The position numbers and the translations under genes are program-made. A DNA stretch of 64,000 bases from Syncephalis plumigaleata (Eukaryota > Zoopagomycota > Zoopagomycetes > Zoopagales > Piptocephalidaceae): contig JAIXMF010000001.1 in the NCBI GenBank assembly GCA_025201365.1, positions 2,294,001-2,358,000 on the forward strand. The letters run 5' to 3'. A model generated the notes under the pieces. That model was not told the origin of the DNA. It made no database searches and saw only the letters and a list, made by a program, of their open reading frames with translations. Below, piece by piece: positions 46,361 through 59,000 of the stretch (positions within the stretch are counted from its first letter, which is position 1; every line of letters starts with the position of its first letter).

Positions 46361-46771
46361 TGCTTTCTTCGAGTATCATATGATAACAGTAATTTTATTC
46401 ATGCTGTCCTACAAGTACAAGTGCAAAGGTGTACTAATTCTATACTTATGCTACTACTACAATGATAAATAAAAATAAAATAAATGTCTATTTTTTACAT
46501 TCTATTAATGGTCTTGTATTCCATAATCATTTTTAGTGTTTCTTCGTACGTGTAATTAATAGCCGTGTAATCCACGAATAGTACAACGGTAAAAATGCCA
46601 AAAATCTATTCTTGTGTTGTTGTAGCATCAGGGTTGCTCTGTTAATATGGCACATGCTGTTACAACCTTACTTTATGGTTGAGGAATAGCAACGCTTCAT
46701 TATTCTATTGAACACGGTACACGTCATGTATCATATGACATTATTGTTTAATTAATAGACGCGTTTAACCA

Positions 46772-47026
46772 TCAATTGACTCGATACTCGTTTGCCCCTG
46801 CCATGACACGGAATCGATAGCAAGTCTTCAAAGTCATGTCTATTGCAGCAATGATAGTCATCCCTTTTCCCCTTCCATTTGATATTGCGCTCTTCCTGAC
46901 TTGCTTGCCACTAAAGTGCATATCAAGCCAATCTAGAATTACAAGATTGATATGCCTGAGGCAATACCCCTTTAAAATGAACGGATCACACATCAAATGT
47001 ATTGTCGCCATTATTATTAACATCAT
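46772..47026 (-). pseudogene. mariner/IS630-like transposase fragment
   Basis: The minus strand encodes 84 residues with ILDWLDMHFSGKQVRKSAIS followed by NGRGKGMTIIAAIDM. This resembles the middle of the DDE domain of IS630/Tc1/mariner transposases, where a strand with a catalytic Asp is followed by a G/R-G-x-N/M-x-TIIAAI stretch. No intact transposase surrounds it. The assignment rests on one short region. Confidence 0.35.
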
Positions 47027-48039
47027 CCTCTATACTTGTTCATTTCTTCATTCGCATTGTGTATCTGTATATCGAGTCTTACCATTATTTCTATGTGTGT
47101 ATATAGTCACTCTTTGTGTTTATTGTCTAATCGCTCGCATCATTGACGCTACTATCATTATCTATTTCGATCAATGACCGTTTGATGCCAATCCAGTAAG
47201 TAGACTTCTTGTTTGTGCGTATGTCTTTCTCTATGTTTGTTTTTCTAGTTTGGCAAATGGTCCGATAATATTAGCAGTATACCTATGAAATAATCTAATT
47301 CACCATAGGCCTCTTACTACTATTCATTCTATCTTCATGATAGTCGTACGCTTATTATGTTTTGGCAGATTGTACGGTGTTTTTTTTTACGTTATCTACC
47401 GTACAGTATTACTGTTATCGTTATTGCTTTTCCTGTTGCTTTTACTTTACGCTTTTGTGCATCTTGTACGACAAAGTAATTGCTGCTGCTTTGTCGCTAT
47501 ATGATTGGTGCTGGTTCGCCTTGAACCTGTACCCCTTCCCTGCAATTGTCAACTATGCATGATTTTTTGTTGGCTCTGTGCAATGGCAAGTATGTAGTGA
47601 AACTTGTAGACATCAAAGTTAGTTTTAATCTCCATGTGAGGAAACAAACAAGCAAGCAAGCCAGTGTGCGTGTGTGCGTGTGTGTCTCAAACTAACAATG
47701 TTAGTATAGAATGCTTGATGATCTGTCTTGATTCTTTTCGGTGCAAGCAGAGTCGCGGAGGTTTTTATGCACCATGCGTGATTTTAAAATTCCGTTATCG
47801 GACTCTACAAAGCTTCCCGTGTTTTATAATTGTTTTTAGAATACAGTAATAAGAATATTGATCATGATGATGAAAGAGGCATCACTCTGTCTCTGTCTCT
47901 GTCTATCCATGAGTAACATACGTTTATTAGATATGACTATATTGCTTGTGATCATGAATGATGAATGATGCTGGCGATGCTAGCAGTCCTATGTACAAGT
48001 ATCGTCGTCGTACGACACTGGTCATGGCGCCATCTAATG

Positions 48040-48125
48040 TGAATATGGAACACACACACGTACACGTACACACACGTACACACACGTACATATACATATA
48101 CATACACATATACATATACATAGGC
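48040..48125. repeat. alternating purine-pyrimidine tract
   Basis: About 85 bp of nearly strict alternation, made of CACACACGTACA units followed by TACATATACA units. Such DNA can adopt left-handed or cruciform forms. Confidence 0.7.
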
Positions 48126-50342
48126 ATATACACATCGATGCCATTTGAGCATTGTTAACAAGTGTAGAATAAACATATCGAGATGCTTTGTACTCTCTTC
48201 TTCTTTCCATTTATTACGGATAACTTGCTTGTTGGGTGACTTTTATGGTATAATTCTACCTGTATATACAGTTTGTGTCGCCAACGCGTCAACCTCAAAA
48301 ACAACCGGTCAATCTCGGTGAATATCGATGGACAACAGGAAAAGCGAAGGCTTTGTCTAAAAAGTGCACCCACCATATCCATTGTTGTCACTGGCAATTA
48401 TAGGTTCCCTAAGCCATGCATTCGCAGTCATGGCACGTTCCATGCTTTCAGCGCTATTTTATAAACCCCATGTAGAATTACACGTGCATTCGTTGATCTC
48501 CGCCTTGAACTTTATAATATGGACGTATCTCTAAAGTGATTCTCTCTTCTATTTAGTTTCTTGGCTGTTGTTGTTGTTGCTTTTTTTCGTGTTCACAATT
48601 TTGATATCCCATTGCTATTACCCATTTATTCATATACATATATTCATTTATTTACTTTTTTATTTATTTACTTATTCATACAGCTAACTATTTGCTACGA
48701 TAGACGTGTGTCTGTGGTGAATACGCGTGTACTCTCGTATATTCCTATTCCCTCCTATTTGACGTAGACAAGTACTTGCCCGTTTTCTTCTACCTGCTCG
48801 CCAACTCACTCATTAGCCCGCCTACTCCTATTAAACCATCTGTTGTCGATCATCCGACTAGAGGAGTGACCATCTCACGGTAAGTACATGGACTGGGCTA
48901 TCGCTGTATCCTCCCTAAGAAGCGTTCATCCCATCAGATCATCCACGAGTATACGTGTGTGTACACCATTGTATACACCATTGCGTACGCGTATTGCTGC
49001 CATCATCATCATCATCATCATCATCACTGTCATCAATAATGAACGTGATGGTCGTACCATTATCATACTACATTTCATATCGCATGCTACACATGAACAA
49101 TGATGCTATTGTAACAAAAAGATATAGCACTGTTATGTACCATTCCATTACCGCTTGCTCGATCATTGTTTTTTGCTACATTGTTGATTCGCTTCTCTCT
49201 CTCTCTATCTCTCTATCTCTCTTTCTCTCATGCATGTTATCACATTGACGATGAAAACATGTGATAGTGTCAACGCTATTACCATTGTCACCATTGTTAC
49301 ACTTTCTAACTGTAAGTCTACTCATGACGATGCGCCATTGCGGTGATACAAGACGTACATGCTGGCTATTCATGCTTGCCTGACATTCCCTCTCTTCTCT
49401 CTCTTTTCTCTCTTCTCTCTTTCTCTATTCACATGCACTACTCGCTGGCATTATAGTAATTCATTAACCATATGAAAAGTGCATATCATTCAAGTTGCAC
49501 AAAAACTGTGGGGCTATCTTCATTCATCATAAATGTTGTCGTAATGTATGGATTAAGGAAAAGAAACTTGTAAGAATACACGCGTACACAATTGCCAATT
49601 ACCTCGGTGATGTCATCATGGTTATGTTAAACCACTATGAACATCGTTAGCATGTGCTTTCTCTCGGTATTCTAAACAATTGCCGTGAGCACCACTTGCA
49701 TATGATGATGATGACAACGATGATGATGATGATGATTGTTGTATAGACTAGTCTACAATTAATAGTGGCTGAGCATGTCGTAGTAATATACGTTGTACGA
49801 GTAGTAGTAACATCACACCCGTCTAGTATCATGTGATGTGCCTAATATGCTACTCATCATACGCAAGTGCCATTGATTCAAAATGGAATATAATCCATAC
49901 TCGTTTGACGTGATATTCCTTATCGGTGTCATTACTCCTATTGTCCTTGTCGTTATTCTTGCTTAATAGCCGGTGACCCATACACGCATACGCTCATTTA
50001 CATTACACGTCTTTGTAAGACTGCGTTTTGCTTTCTTTTTTATATTTCATTTTGTTCTTTATTGAATTCTCTCGGCCCTGATATTCCTTTTTTTTCTTTG
50101 CCAAGGCCTATAGTTATCGATCGTCGCGCTCTATTAAGCTGCCTTGATACGACGTGCCCATTCTCTTATATTACACCATCCTAATAAGCATCACTAGAGA
50201 TTTACTTACTTATCCTTTATTCTTTATTACTATTATATAATTTCAATCGCATAGGTTTCCTTTGGATTATTAGTTGCTGTTTGTTTACTCATCCATTCGG
50301 CTTATCACGCCTTCATTGCTATATAGTTTTACCATCATCATC

Positions 50343-52031
50343 ATGCCATGCAGTAGGTTTCTTCGACCGGAACATACCATGACCACAGCTATTCGTGAAG
50401 TTTCTGCAAAGTCAAGCATGCTATCCATGTCGACGGCCGTTACCTCAGCCAATGTATCGCAACTTTCGTTGCCTCGTACCACAAGGTCATCAATGGCGTG
50501 TACCTTCGTTGGTGCGCATGACCGATCGGTTCCTCATACAGAACCTGTATCGCCTAACAATAATACTCCACCACGACGAAATGGCAAGAAATCACGTGTG
50601 GGTGCAACACTACGTTCGGCCGCTGTTCTAATCAAGAAACTATGCGCGCCAATTACCTCTCGTACTAATTCTGGCAACATCTCCACCAAGAAGTCAAAGT
50701 CAAAGCGTGCCACTACTTCGGCGACAGCATCAGCAACGGTGACTGCACCTGCTGCTCAAACCACCAGAGGTCCAAGCAGGACGACCAAATATCCTATCTA
50801 TAAGAAAAAGTCACATGGCCGTGGTCGATCCGTGGCTTTTGTGGCCGACACTACCGTTTCCGCACCGGTGGTGTCTCCCTCTGAAATGACCGCCGATAAT
50901 GAAATCACGGAGGTATCATGTTTTTGCGCATTACACGGTGCCGTGTCCACCGCATTCGAGCATCATCCGTGTTGTCCACTGGTCAATGAGACATCCATCG
51001 CTACACTTGCCACTAATTGGCCCGGTAATACCAGAACGACCGTACCTCCCGAGTCCATTCCATTGAGTAGTCGTCAAAGCACTTCAGCTACCGGTCTGGC
51101 CGAACGACTACGTGTCTGGAAACCACGCGCACATCGCACGCACACTCGATCTCATTCTCAGCCATTTTCACAGTCACATTGGCGTAATATTCGATTCTTA
51201 ACGGCCTATTATAACGATCCGTCGGGCGTGAAAGCATTGTCCGAAGATACGATACCAACCTCTGTCTCGACGCTACGACGTGGTGAATCACTCGAGCTAC
51301 CTAGGACAGCAGAATTATTCTACGCACTTCCGGTGAAAGCACAGCGTCAACTATTCTCGCCGGAAGAACGTCTCGTACTTACTGGTCGACCCGATGATAT
51401 ACCACTTCGTAAACGACCAAGTCAACATCGTCTCGATGAGCATTATCATTCTCAACAACAGCAACAGCAACAACAGCAGCAGCAGTATCATGAAATCGAC
51501 TCGAACCCATCCGAATTCTTTTATTACGATCATGAATCCGATGTAGACTCGATAGATGCCGAGTCATTCCTATCCGATTCGCCGCCCTCTTGCTCGTCAT
51601 CCATAGCAGCATCAAGTTACTCAGTCGAGGAAACCTATCAGCATCATCATCATCATCATGATGATAATGATGATACGATAATGGAACAATCAACATTGAC
51701 CCATCTGAATCAATATCGTCGCAATCATACAGTGGTTGTCAATAGTCCGGCAACACCTCCTTCACAAAGTATCGCCGCTGCACTCGCGTTCAATCGTCGT
51801 GAAACCGTAGCTGGTGTACCTTTATTATCTAATCCGCACTCGATGAGTAATCTATCCGATCGTCACTATCATTACAACGATAGTAGGATGCATCGTTTAT
51901 TACGACGATTTCGATCGCGACAACGCTTTGACGAGATGCTTTGGTTCGGCTTCTCCGGCGAGGAAGAGGGTGAAGGACGTACTTTAACTGTTCGCGTAAC
52001 ACTCACGCCAGATATGCTACAAACCATGTAG
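50343..52031 (+). CDS. hypothetical 562-residue low-complexity protein
   Basis: One open frame without introns starts at the ATG at 50343 and has codon use like its neighbours. No known domain is recognised. The N-terminal half is Ser/Thr/Arg/Lys-rich and basic. The middle has a more ordered block with LAERLRVWKPRAHR, LTAYYNDPSGVKAL and ELFYALPVKAQRQLFSPEER. A polyglutamine run (about residue 375), a histidine run (about residue 440) and acidic patches follow. The C-terminus is charged and ends in LRRFRSRQRFDEMLWFGFSG and TLTVRVTLTPDML. It contains no membrane segment. A regulatory or scaffold role is possible but not shown. Confidence 0.6.
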   Translation: MPCSRFLRPEHTMTTAIREVSAKSSMLSMSTAVTSANVSQLSLPRTTRSSMACTFVGAHDRSVPHTEPVSPNNNTPPRRNGKKSRVGATLRSAAVLIKKLCAPITSRTNSGNISTKKSKSKRATTSATASATVTAPAAQTTRGPSRTTKYPIYKKKSHGRGRSVAFVADTTVSAPVVSPSEMTADNEITEVSCFCALHGAVSTAFEHHPCCPLVNETSIATLATNWPGNTRTTVPPESIPLSSRQSTSATGLAERLRVWKPRAHRTHTRSHSQPFSQSHWRNIRFLTAYYNDPSGVKALSEDTIPTSVSTLRRGESLELPRTAELFYALPVKAQRQLFSPEERLVLTGRPDDIPLRKRPSQHRLDEHYHSQQQQQQQQQQQYHEIDSNPSEFFYYDHESDVDSIDAESFLSDSPPSCSSSIAASSYSVEETYQHHHHHHDDNDDTIMEQSTLTHLNQYRRNHTVVVNSPATPPSQSIAAALAFNRRETVAGVPLLSNPHSMSNLSDRHYHYNDSRMHRLLRRFRSRQRFDEMLWFGFSGEEEGEGRTLTVRVTLTPDMLQTM

Positions 52032-52384
52032 TCTCTCATCCTCTCTCTTGCTTTCTTGCTCTTTTGCTCTTTTCTCTTTGCTTATATACATATTATATAT
52101 ATGCATGTGCATGTGTTTATTTGCTTTCTATTTCTACTTTTCTTATTACATTTGCCATTAACTTGTTTCTCTCGTTTAGCGATGATTGGTAGTATATGCA
52201 CAATTCGACTCTTTATTTTTTTTCTATTGCTTTTTTGTTTCTTGATCTTACTACATACTGTAGAATTTATGTACTTCTTATGATGATTTCATTGATGATT
52301 AATTAGAAACTAACATCAATAAATTTACAAATACTTATGATAACTAGCTGGTTTACTACGCGTATATAATGAATACTTTTTGTT
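52032..52384. other. intergenic, 353 bp
   Basis: This T-rich stretch after the 562-residue gene holds its 3' UTR and that of the convergent small gene candidate. Nothing else is seen. Confidence 0.5.
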
Positions 52385-52813
52385 CTACGTGGTATCTTCC
52401 GTTTTCACCGTTGTTTCCATTGACATCAGAGCGGCCCATCCGTTCAAGTAGCGTGTATGTCGATTAAATGCTGCCAGCAATGCCTCCGGTTTATTATCTG
52501 ACGCGCCATGTCTCGATGTTTCCGATCCAGTAGGAACGACGCCAATTTTCTTTTCCTATCCAATGGAACAAGCAAACAAATGATAGTTGAATAGCGTTAG
52601 TATTACCGCTAAATGACTCGACTGTAGTGTTGTATACCATCTTAAATATTGTTCCTTGAATGTTGATTAAAGTAGTTGACAGCTAAACTCACATGTGTGA
52701 ATACAACCGATATATATATATATATATATACCTCTCTGTGTTCTAGTTAATAATACCTACCAAGTTCAGCGCTTCTGTTAAGCGGGTGTTATTGTCGTTG
52801 TCGGTGGCGACAT
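52385..52813 (-). CDS. small two-exon gene candidate, unknown
   Basis: On the minus strand a 64-codon frame (52555 down to 52385) reads SRHGASDNKPEALLAAFNRH and then TRYLNGWAALMSMETTVKTE, preceded by a GATAG acceptor. An upstream exon (52813-52761) opens with ATG and ends at a GTAGGT donor with TEALNL. Reading from that ATG needs one base more in a run of C near 52780, the same kind of slip seen in other genes here. The product would have about 75 residues, and I recognise no family. It is divergent from UBR1, with starts about 200 bp apart. Confidence 0.33.
52706..52731. repeat. AT dinucleotide run
   Basis: A simple TA repeat lies within the predicted intron of the small minus-strand gene candidate. 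Confidence 0.8.
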
Positions 52814-53010
52814 GAGTCACTGGCGGTTTTGAGTCGATTACAAAACGGAAAAAAGAAGAGTGGCGGTAGTTTCATTTTCTCTCTCTTTATTCGCGACACT
52901 TTACCTTACTACTACTACTACTAGTACCCGTTTATTTACCGTGAGCTTCTCTGTTTATATACATCAACAACTACCTGTATCGTGCGTGTAAATCTTTTCG
53001 TTAGTGCAAG

Positions 53011-56000
53011 ATGTCTGGCCATGGTCTGTTGACCAATCCAGATTCAGATGCTGCGCTACTACAAACGCTGAATTGTTTGCCACGACAGCATGATTACGAA
53101 ATTACGGTTACCAGTGAATTAGCACTGCGTCAAGCGTTGGAATCAGCGTTATGCAACGGACAAGAAGAGGTGATAGCACGTCTATTTCCTCGTGAGTCCA
53201 TTGATGAGGCGAGTCTTGGATTGAATCGAGATGAGCCAATACAGGGCGATGTGTTCAACCAGGTACGAGAATCTATCGAGTCTTCGAGTCATCACCATTC
53301 GCATGACTTGCTTGCTATGGCGGAGAATAGCGACACAGACGAGGCAGAGGATGATGAAGACTATAGCGAGGACGACTACGACGGGAATGTAGCATTGTAT
53401 GGCAATATCGATAGTCTCGATACTGACGGACCGGAATATACGGAAGCAATGCGAGGTAGTCCATGTGGACATATATTCAAGTCGGGTGAAAGTATCTATC
53501 GTTGTCGGTAAGTTCCTGGCATTCATATAGGTGAATGCATAGCACTACGCCTTCTGTATGTAAGTACATTGTGTATATATATTGATACTAATTATTTGTC
53601 GTGCAGTACTTGTGGCGTAGATGAGACATGCGTATTGTGTGCACCATGTTTCCGTGCCTCCGATCATGAAGGACACGTCACCTCGGTTAGCATCGCGAGT
53701 GGCAGCGGTGGTTGTTGCGATTGTGGCGATGTAGAGGCATGGCTCACCCCGCAAATATGTACGATTCACTCGTTGGAGGCAAAGTCTACGGATGACTCTA
53801 CGACGAATAAAAAGTCTGCATCGCCCATCGAACCAATGCCGGAGTGGTTACGCTCGCGTATGAGGGAGGTGGCGGCAACGGCATTAGACCACGCGCTCGA
53901 TACGCTATGCCGTTCTCTACGTGAACCCAAGCTAAATAGTGTAGATGAGATTAGAAAGGATGCGATGGAGGGATTAACGGAGGAGCAACAGGTACTATCC
54001 ACTACTGGTAGTACTTATTCGACGCCACTACAAGCGGAACCACCGGATTACATGCTGTATACGGTTGTATTATGGAACGATGAGGTGCATTCATTCCTCG
54101 ATGTAATGCAGAGTTTGACTTCCACGATACATTGTTCCAAGACTGTTGCAAAGCGAATTACTGAAAAGATCGACAGCTATGTAAGTAACAAGTGACAATC
54201 ATGCAATGACTATCGTAGGTGTAATAACGATGATATGGCAGGGTCGTGGTATTGTCGAGTCATCGCGTTCGTTATCGCGTCTCGAGCATATCGCCACTCG
54301 TTTCCAGGATGCGAATCTGGGAGTTAGTATCCGATCGGCGCGCGACTTGTATCGTGAAGAACAAGCAGGTTGGATACTGAACTGGCTCATCGATATTACT
54401 TCGGGGAGACGTGGTCGATTCGGAGAAATATACGGCTCGGACGGTATATCCAGCATGAAGGAGGCGGTGAATCAAGCATTTTGCGGCACATGGAGTGTAT
54501 CATGGTTCACTAACATGCAGGAGAAAGAGTTTTCATTCGGAAGAGAGGAGGCCGTTCATGCCTTGCTGGAGGAAGAAGGCGATGAGGATGATGAGGGCGA
54601 CGAGGAAGACGAGGAGAAGGCTGCAGGGCAAGCCACGGAACAGCATCAAGTGTTGGCGGATGCAATGCTAGCGGCCATTAACCCGTCGTCAGTAACAAGA
54701 GCAACAACATCTGCCACGCATACTAGTGCACAAACATCGCGTGCTCATACCAACGACTATGACGAAGCCGCCAATGACAATGAATCCGATAGTAATTCGG
54801 AGTACTTTGAGGCGCCCTTGTCACAAGAAGAGTTGCAAGCATTCGATTCCGTACTACGTGGAGAGGGATTAGCGGCGGGCGATGCCAACACGGATATGAT
54901 GGATAGAACGGCCAATGTCACCGATAGTTCCAATGATCATGACGACATGGATGTCGATATGGCCGAGTCATCTTCCGATGAATTGAAGGCTGAAAGGGAA
55001 CAAGCTACGCAGTTGGTTCGCTCATCTACGCGGTGTCGACTCGATTACTTTTTACTATTTGATATTCGTCTATGGAAGAATGCTCGTTCCTCGTTACACA
55101 CTTTGTTCATTACCACGCTAATGCATTCACTAGGCTCGAAAATGGCCCTAAGTAAGTGTTGCTTATATGCATTTACTAATTCATTATTATAAATCATTGA
55201 CTAATATTTCGATTGAATTAGGTGCGGTATTTGCGCGAAATTACATGCATTTGGCCGATGCATTTCTTAGTCAAGACCGTGCACCTGAAACTTCCGTGAT
55301 GCATTTTACCGTTCAACTATTTACCGCGCCAACCATCGCCGTTTATCTAGCCGAAGACCATCGATTCCTGAATACGATCATAACGCTGCTACGTATTCAT
55401 TTCTTGCCCGAGGCTACCTCCGATGGTGACGCGGAACGATCCATCGATGCACACATTAATTGTTCATCGCCAGCATTTACGAATCGTCGCTTCATGCATA
55501 TATTCCAAGATCTACGATTTATGCTTAGCTCGCCCAGTGCTCGTCGTGCTATTGGTCAGGACCCGCGTAATCTACTCAATTACTTGGAGCTACTTAATCT
55601 ATTCCAGGATATGAATCCACAACGACGTGCCATTGATCGACACGTTGAATACGAGTCGGATACATGGATCAATGCCTTCCAGGTGACCATGTTACTCGCG
55701 CGTACCGTGCAACCATTAGCGCAGAGTTACGCTCAAAATGCACGCATTCTAGCAATGTCACTTCAACGTGTTTTACGACATATTGGCGTATGGGCATCGG
55801 AAGAGGAAGACGATGACGATGATGAGGAAGAAGTTGATATTGAAGTTGATATTGACGATAATGACACATTAGTAGCAACTACTACAGCAACTACAGCAAC
55901 TACAGCAACTATTACTGCTAATAGTAATAGTAATAATACTGCTACAGAGGAAGCAAGTCAAGGGGAAGACACAGTAATGACAAGTGGTAATACGGCTAGT

Positions 56001-59000
56001 GCGTCACATCGTCGTCATAAACAATCATTACCCTCGCCCGAGTTCCATACGGTAGAACTCGCCGATAGTCCTTATCAAGTGATACGGTATCGCGTGTCGT
56101 TGCAAGGCGTGTCCTTCCATCATCCAATGCATTGGCTACTTGCGGAATTGTTACGCTTTGTTCATCTACTCGACGAGACATCGCTCAAATCGACCGAGTG
56201 GCACAGTTTCCGTAATGTGATTATTGGTCTATATCACTATCCTGGTTATTCCGTGGATCAAATGGTTCATACCACACTAGAACGTCTTTTGTGTATTTTT
56301 GATTATCCTATACGTGGTAAGTTGTAGTATTGGTAATAGTTTGCTCATTTATTTACATCGCCATTATAGTATGTTCCTGGATGGCCCAGATTAATTCGGG
56401 TGTATGGGTGCGCAATGGTTATACGATTCGTAATCAGGCAAGTTAATCATCAATTTATTTGCATACGCTCATAAGCTAATGATATATATATATATATATC
56501 TATTCATTTGTATCATCCTGTTAACTATGATAGGCACATCATTATCGCGACTTAACCCTAAGAGACGCAGCTTACGACAATGATATCTTCCTTGTACAAA
56601 CTAGTTTTATCCTTTTAGATCCGAGTCTTGTATTAGCCACGCTAGTGGATCGATTTGAATTGACCGAATGGCTGAATGATCCCGCGCAAACAACGCCCGA
56701 TTACGACGCGTCACAAATGATATTCATGGTCGAGGAGATGCTTCATCTGATCATTCTGTGCGTATCGGAACTTACTCGTGCCGCCAATTACACGGAAGAC
56801 CAAGAGATTGAACGAGCCATCTGGCATGCTACCGTTCGACCTGTAGCGTATTCCGAACTGACTCGTCAAGTACTCGAACGAGTGAGCGATTATCCGCAGT
56901 TCGATCGTATTCTCCAGCGAGTGTGCCAATTCCATCCACCTGACGGTATCAACGATCATGGTCGATACGAGATACGCGCCGAGTACATGTGCAAAGTGGA
57001 TCCTTACTACATCCACTATTCGCGTAATCAACGAGCGGAAGCTGAAGAAACCCTCAAGAGCTACTACGAGAAACAAAAGACCGACAAGCCGGTTATTCAT
57101 TTGGTGACGCCGCAAAAGATAGAGCAAGGACCGTTCAAGCATGTGGGCAATGTGTTGCACACGCGCGGTCTCTGTCATATACTGTTCACTTCCATTGGTC
57201 GGCTATGCAGAATCCACGCGCGAATACGGATACACTCGTCGACGAGTCATTACACCTGATGCTATTGGCGTTGATTGACACGAATAACAATCTGGCGGAT
57301 CCTACGCAGGATGGATTTGTCCAGCATATACACTCGATGCGTAGAACGGTAGCCCTCGATACGGCGACACAAGGCGATGGTCAAGAAACAGCCGAGACGG
57401 TAACCGAATCACTAACCCTACTCGATCTACTACTGAGATTGTCGGTGAACGAGCAATTCAAAGAGCATAATGACAAGGCGAAGGCCGTAATTGATCGTCT
57501 AGTTGCGTATGAGCATCGCAGTGACGCGATTCAACAGATCATGCCAATTGGGAGGAGACAAGATCAATGGAGCAACAGGCTAAAGAAAAAACGTCGACAG
57601 AGGAGCAGGGTAAAGGCAAGCCGGATGCCAAGGCTTTACAAGCCAAGATCATGCAAGATTTCGCTAAAGCTCAACAGGACTTCATGTCTCGTTACGCTCA
57701 TCTAATGGATGAAGACGAGGATTACGAGGACGAGGACGAGGATGCGACCGTAAAAGATGGCCAGCAAGAACATGAGAATGCCGAAGATGATGTCTCATCC
57801 GTTGATGATCGTAAGAAAGCGGCGAATGCATGGCAATATGCCACCGGTCCATGTATGGTGTGTAAAGAGGAGACGGGACCGAGCAATATTATGGCATGCT
57901 TGGTCTAGTGCAACCATCGGCGCATGTTCGCTACACGTCGTTACTCGATACGGATCAAATGGTGGAGGCGCTTTATATACCCAATAATCTGTCATCCGAT
58001 CTAAGCGAGTGGCGTGCTGAACAAGCGGAAAGTAACGCGCAAGGCAAGTCATGGATTGGACGTGGTAAGCCGCAGGAACGACGACCCGGATTGAGCGTGT
58101 CCACATGCGGCCATTTCGTTCATATGGAATGTTTCGAGTCCTATTGCGCGTCCATTCAACAGCGTCATCAACAGCAGCCGACGCGCAATCAACCGGAGGA
58201 TGTCAGTCTTAAAGAGTACATGTGTCCATTATGTAAATCATTAGGCAATCTGTTCATACCGATGATTGGTCGTGCCGAACGTGACAATCTGATGCCCGTA
58301 CGGCATTTGACAAAGAACAACTGGAGGCATGGTTAAGTGATGCATCATTGTCATTGCTACGTGTATCATCGCAACGTGAAAGCGACACCCTATCGAGTGA
58401 TGCTGCTGGCATGTCAACTCGAGATGCCTACACTCGTGCCGATTTGACTTGTAAACGAACAAATGACGGGACGTCACAGTCGTCGGATCGTACCTCAGAC
58501 ATGGATACTCGACGTCATGGCACGACGGGCACCACACTGGAAAACCTGCTGTCCGATCAATCTGTCGCACGCCTCGGTGGCTCCATATTCAATCACATTG
58601 AAGGCCTAGTGCGAAGTGTCTACGTCAGTATGATCGAGTCGGGCAAGGACTCGCTCGGTCATTTAGATGCTAATCAACTCGGACGCGTACTCAATAAGGA
58701 TCCATCCGCCATAGACTTTACCACTATTAAGCGATCATTCAGTCTGATGACTGAGATATTACAAATCACCTGTCGTGGCTCGGGTGTGGAATGGTTCGAG
58801 CAAATACCCTGTGACGCGCAGCTTCATATGGCCGATGTATGGGCCGACACATTTGGCTACACGGTGTGCGCCACCGAGATTACAATGCGTGGTGTTGTCG
58901 CAGGCGAGTCCATACTAGACACGGTGCCGGAAACAACTAGAAATCTCCTTCGCTATTTCAGTGAAGCCATGGCCACTTATGTTGATATGCTGGTGCAAGA

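Larger units (their letters stand above)
44828..50342. other. gene-poor 5.5-kb tract with transposon debris
   Basis: No gene with known similarity is seen. It holds TIR element remnants D (45116-45330) and E (46174-46360), a mariner-like transposase fragment (46772-47026, minus), an alternating CA/TA tract (48045-48125), CT runs near 49195-49230 and 49390-49430, and CAT runs near 49006-49026 and 49705-49735. The pyrimidine-rich plus strand gives several hydrophobic frames, such as 45721-46059, that look like composition artefacts. The 3' part should contain the promoter of the gene at 50343. Confidence 0.5.

Noticed and set aside
46540-46720. Possible structured RNA near a GTACAACGGTAAAA stretch
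   Set aside because: No stable cloverleaf or conserved box could be drawn by hand.
47927-48176. Minus-strand frames rich in Tyr, Val and Cys
   Set aside because: They are translations of the alternating CA/TA tract.
56711-57178. 155-residue minus-strand frame in UBR1
   Set aside because: It is long but antisense to UBR1 coding sequence, with no motif and no splice or promoter context of its own.
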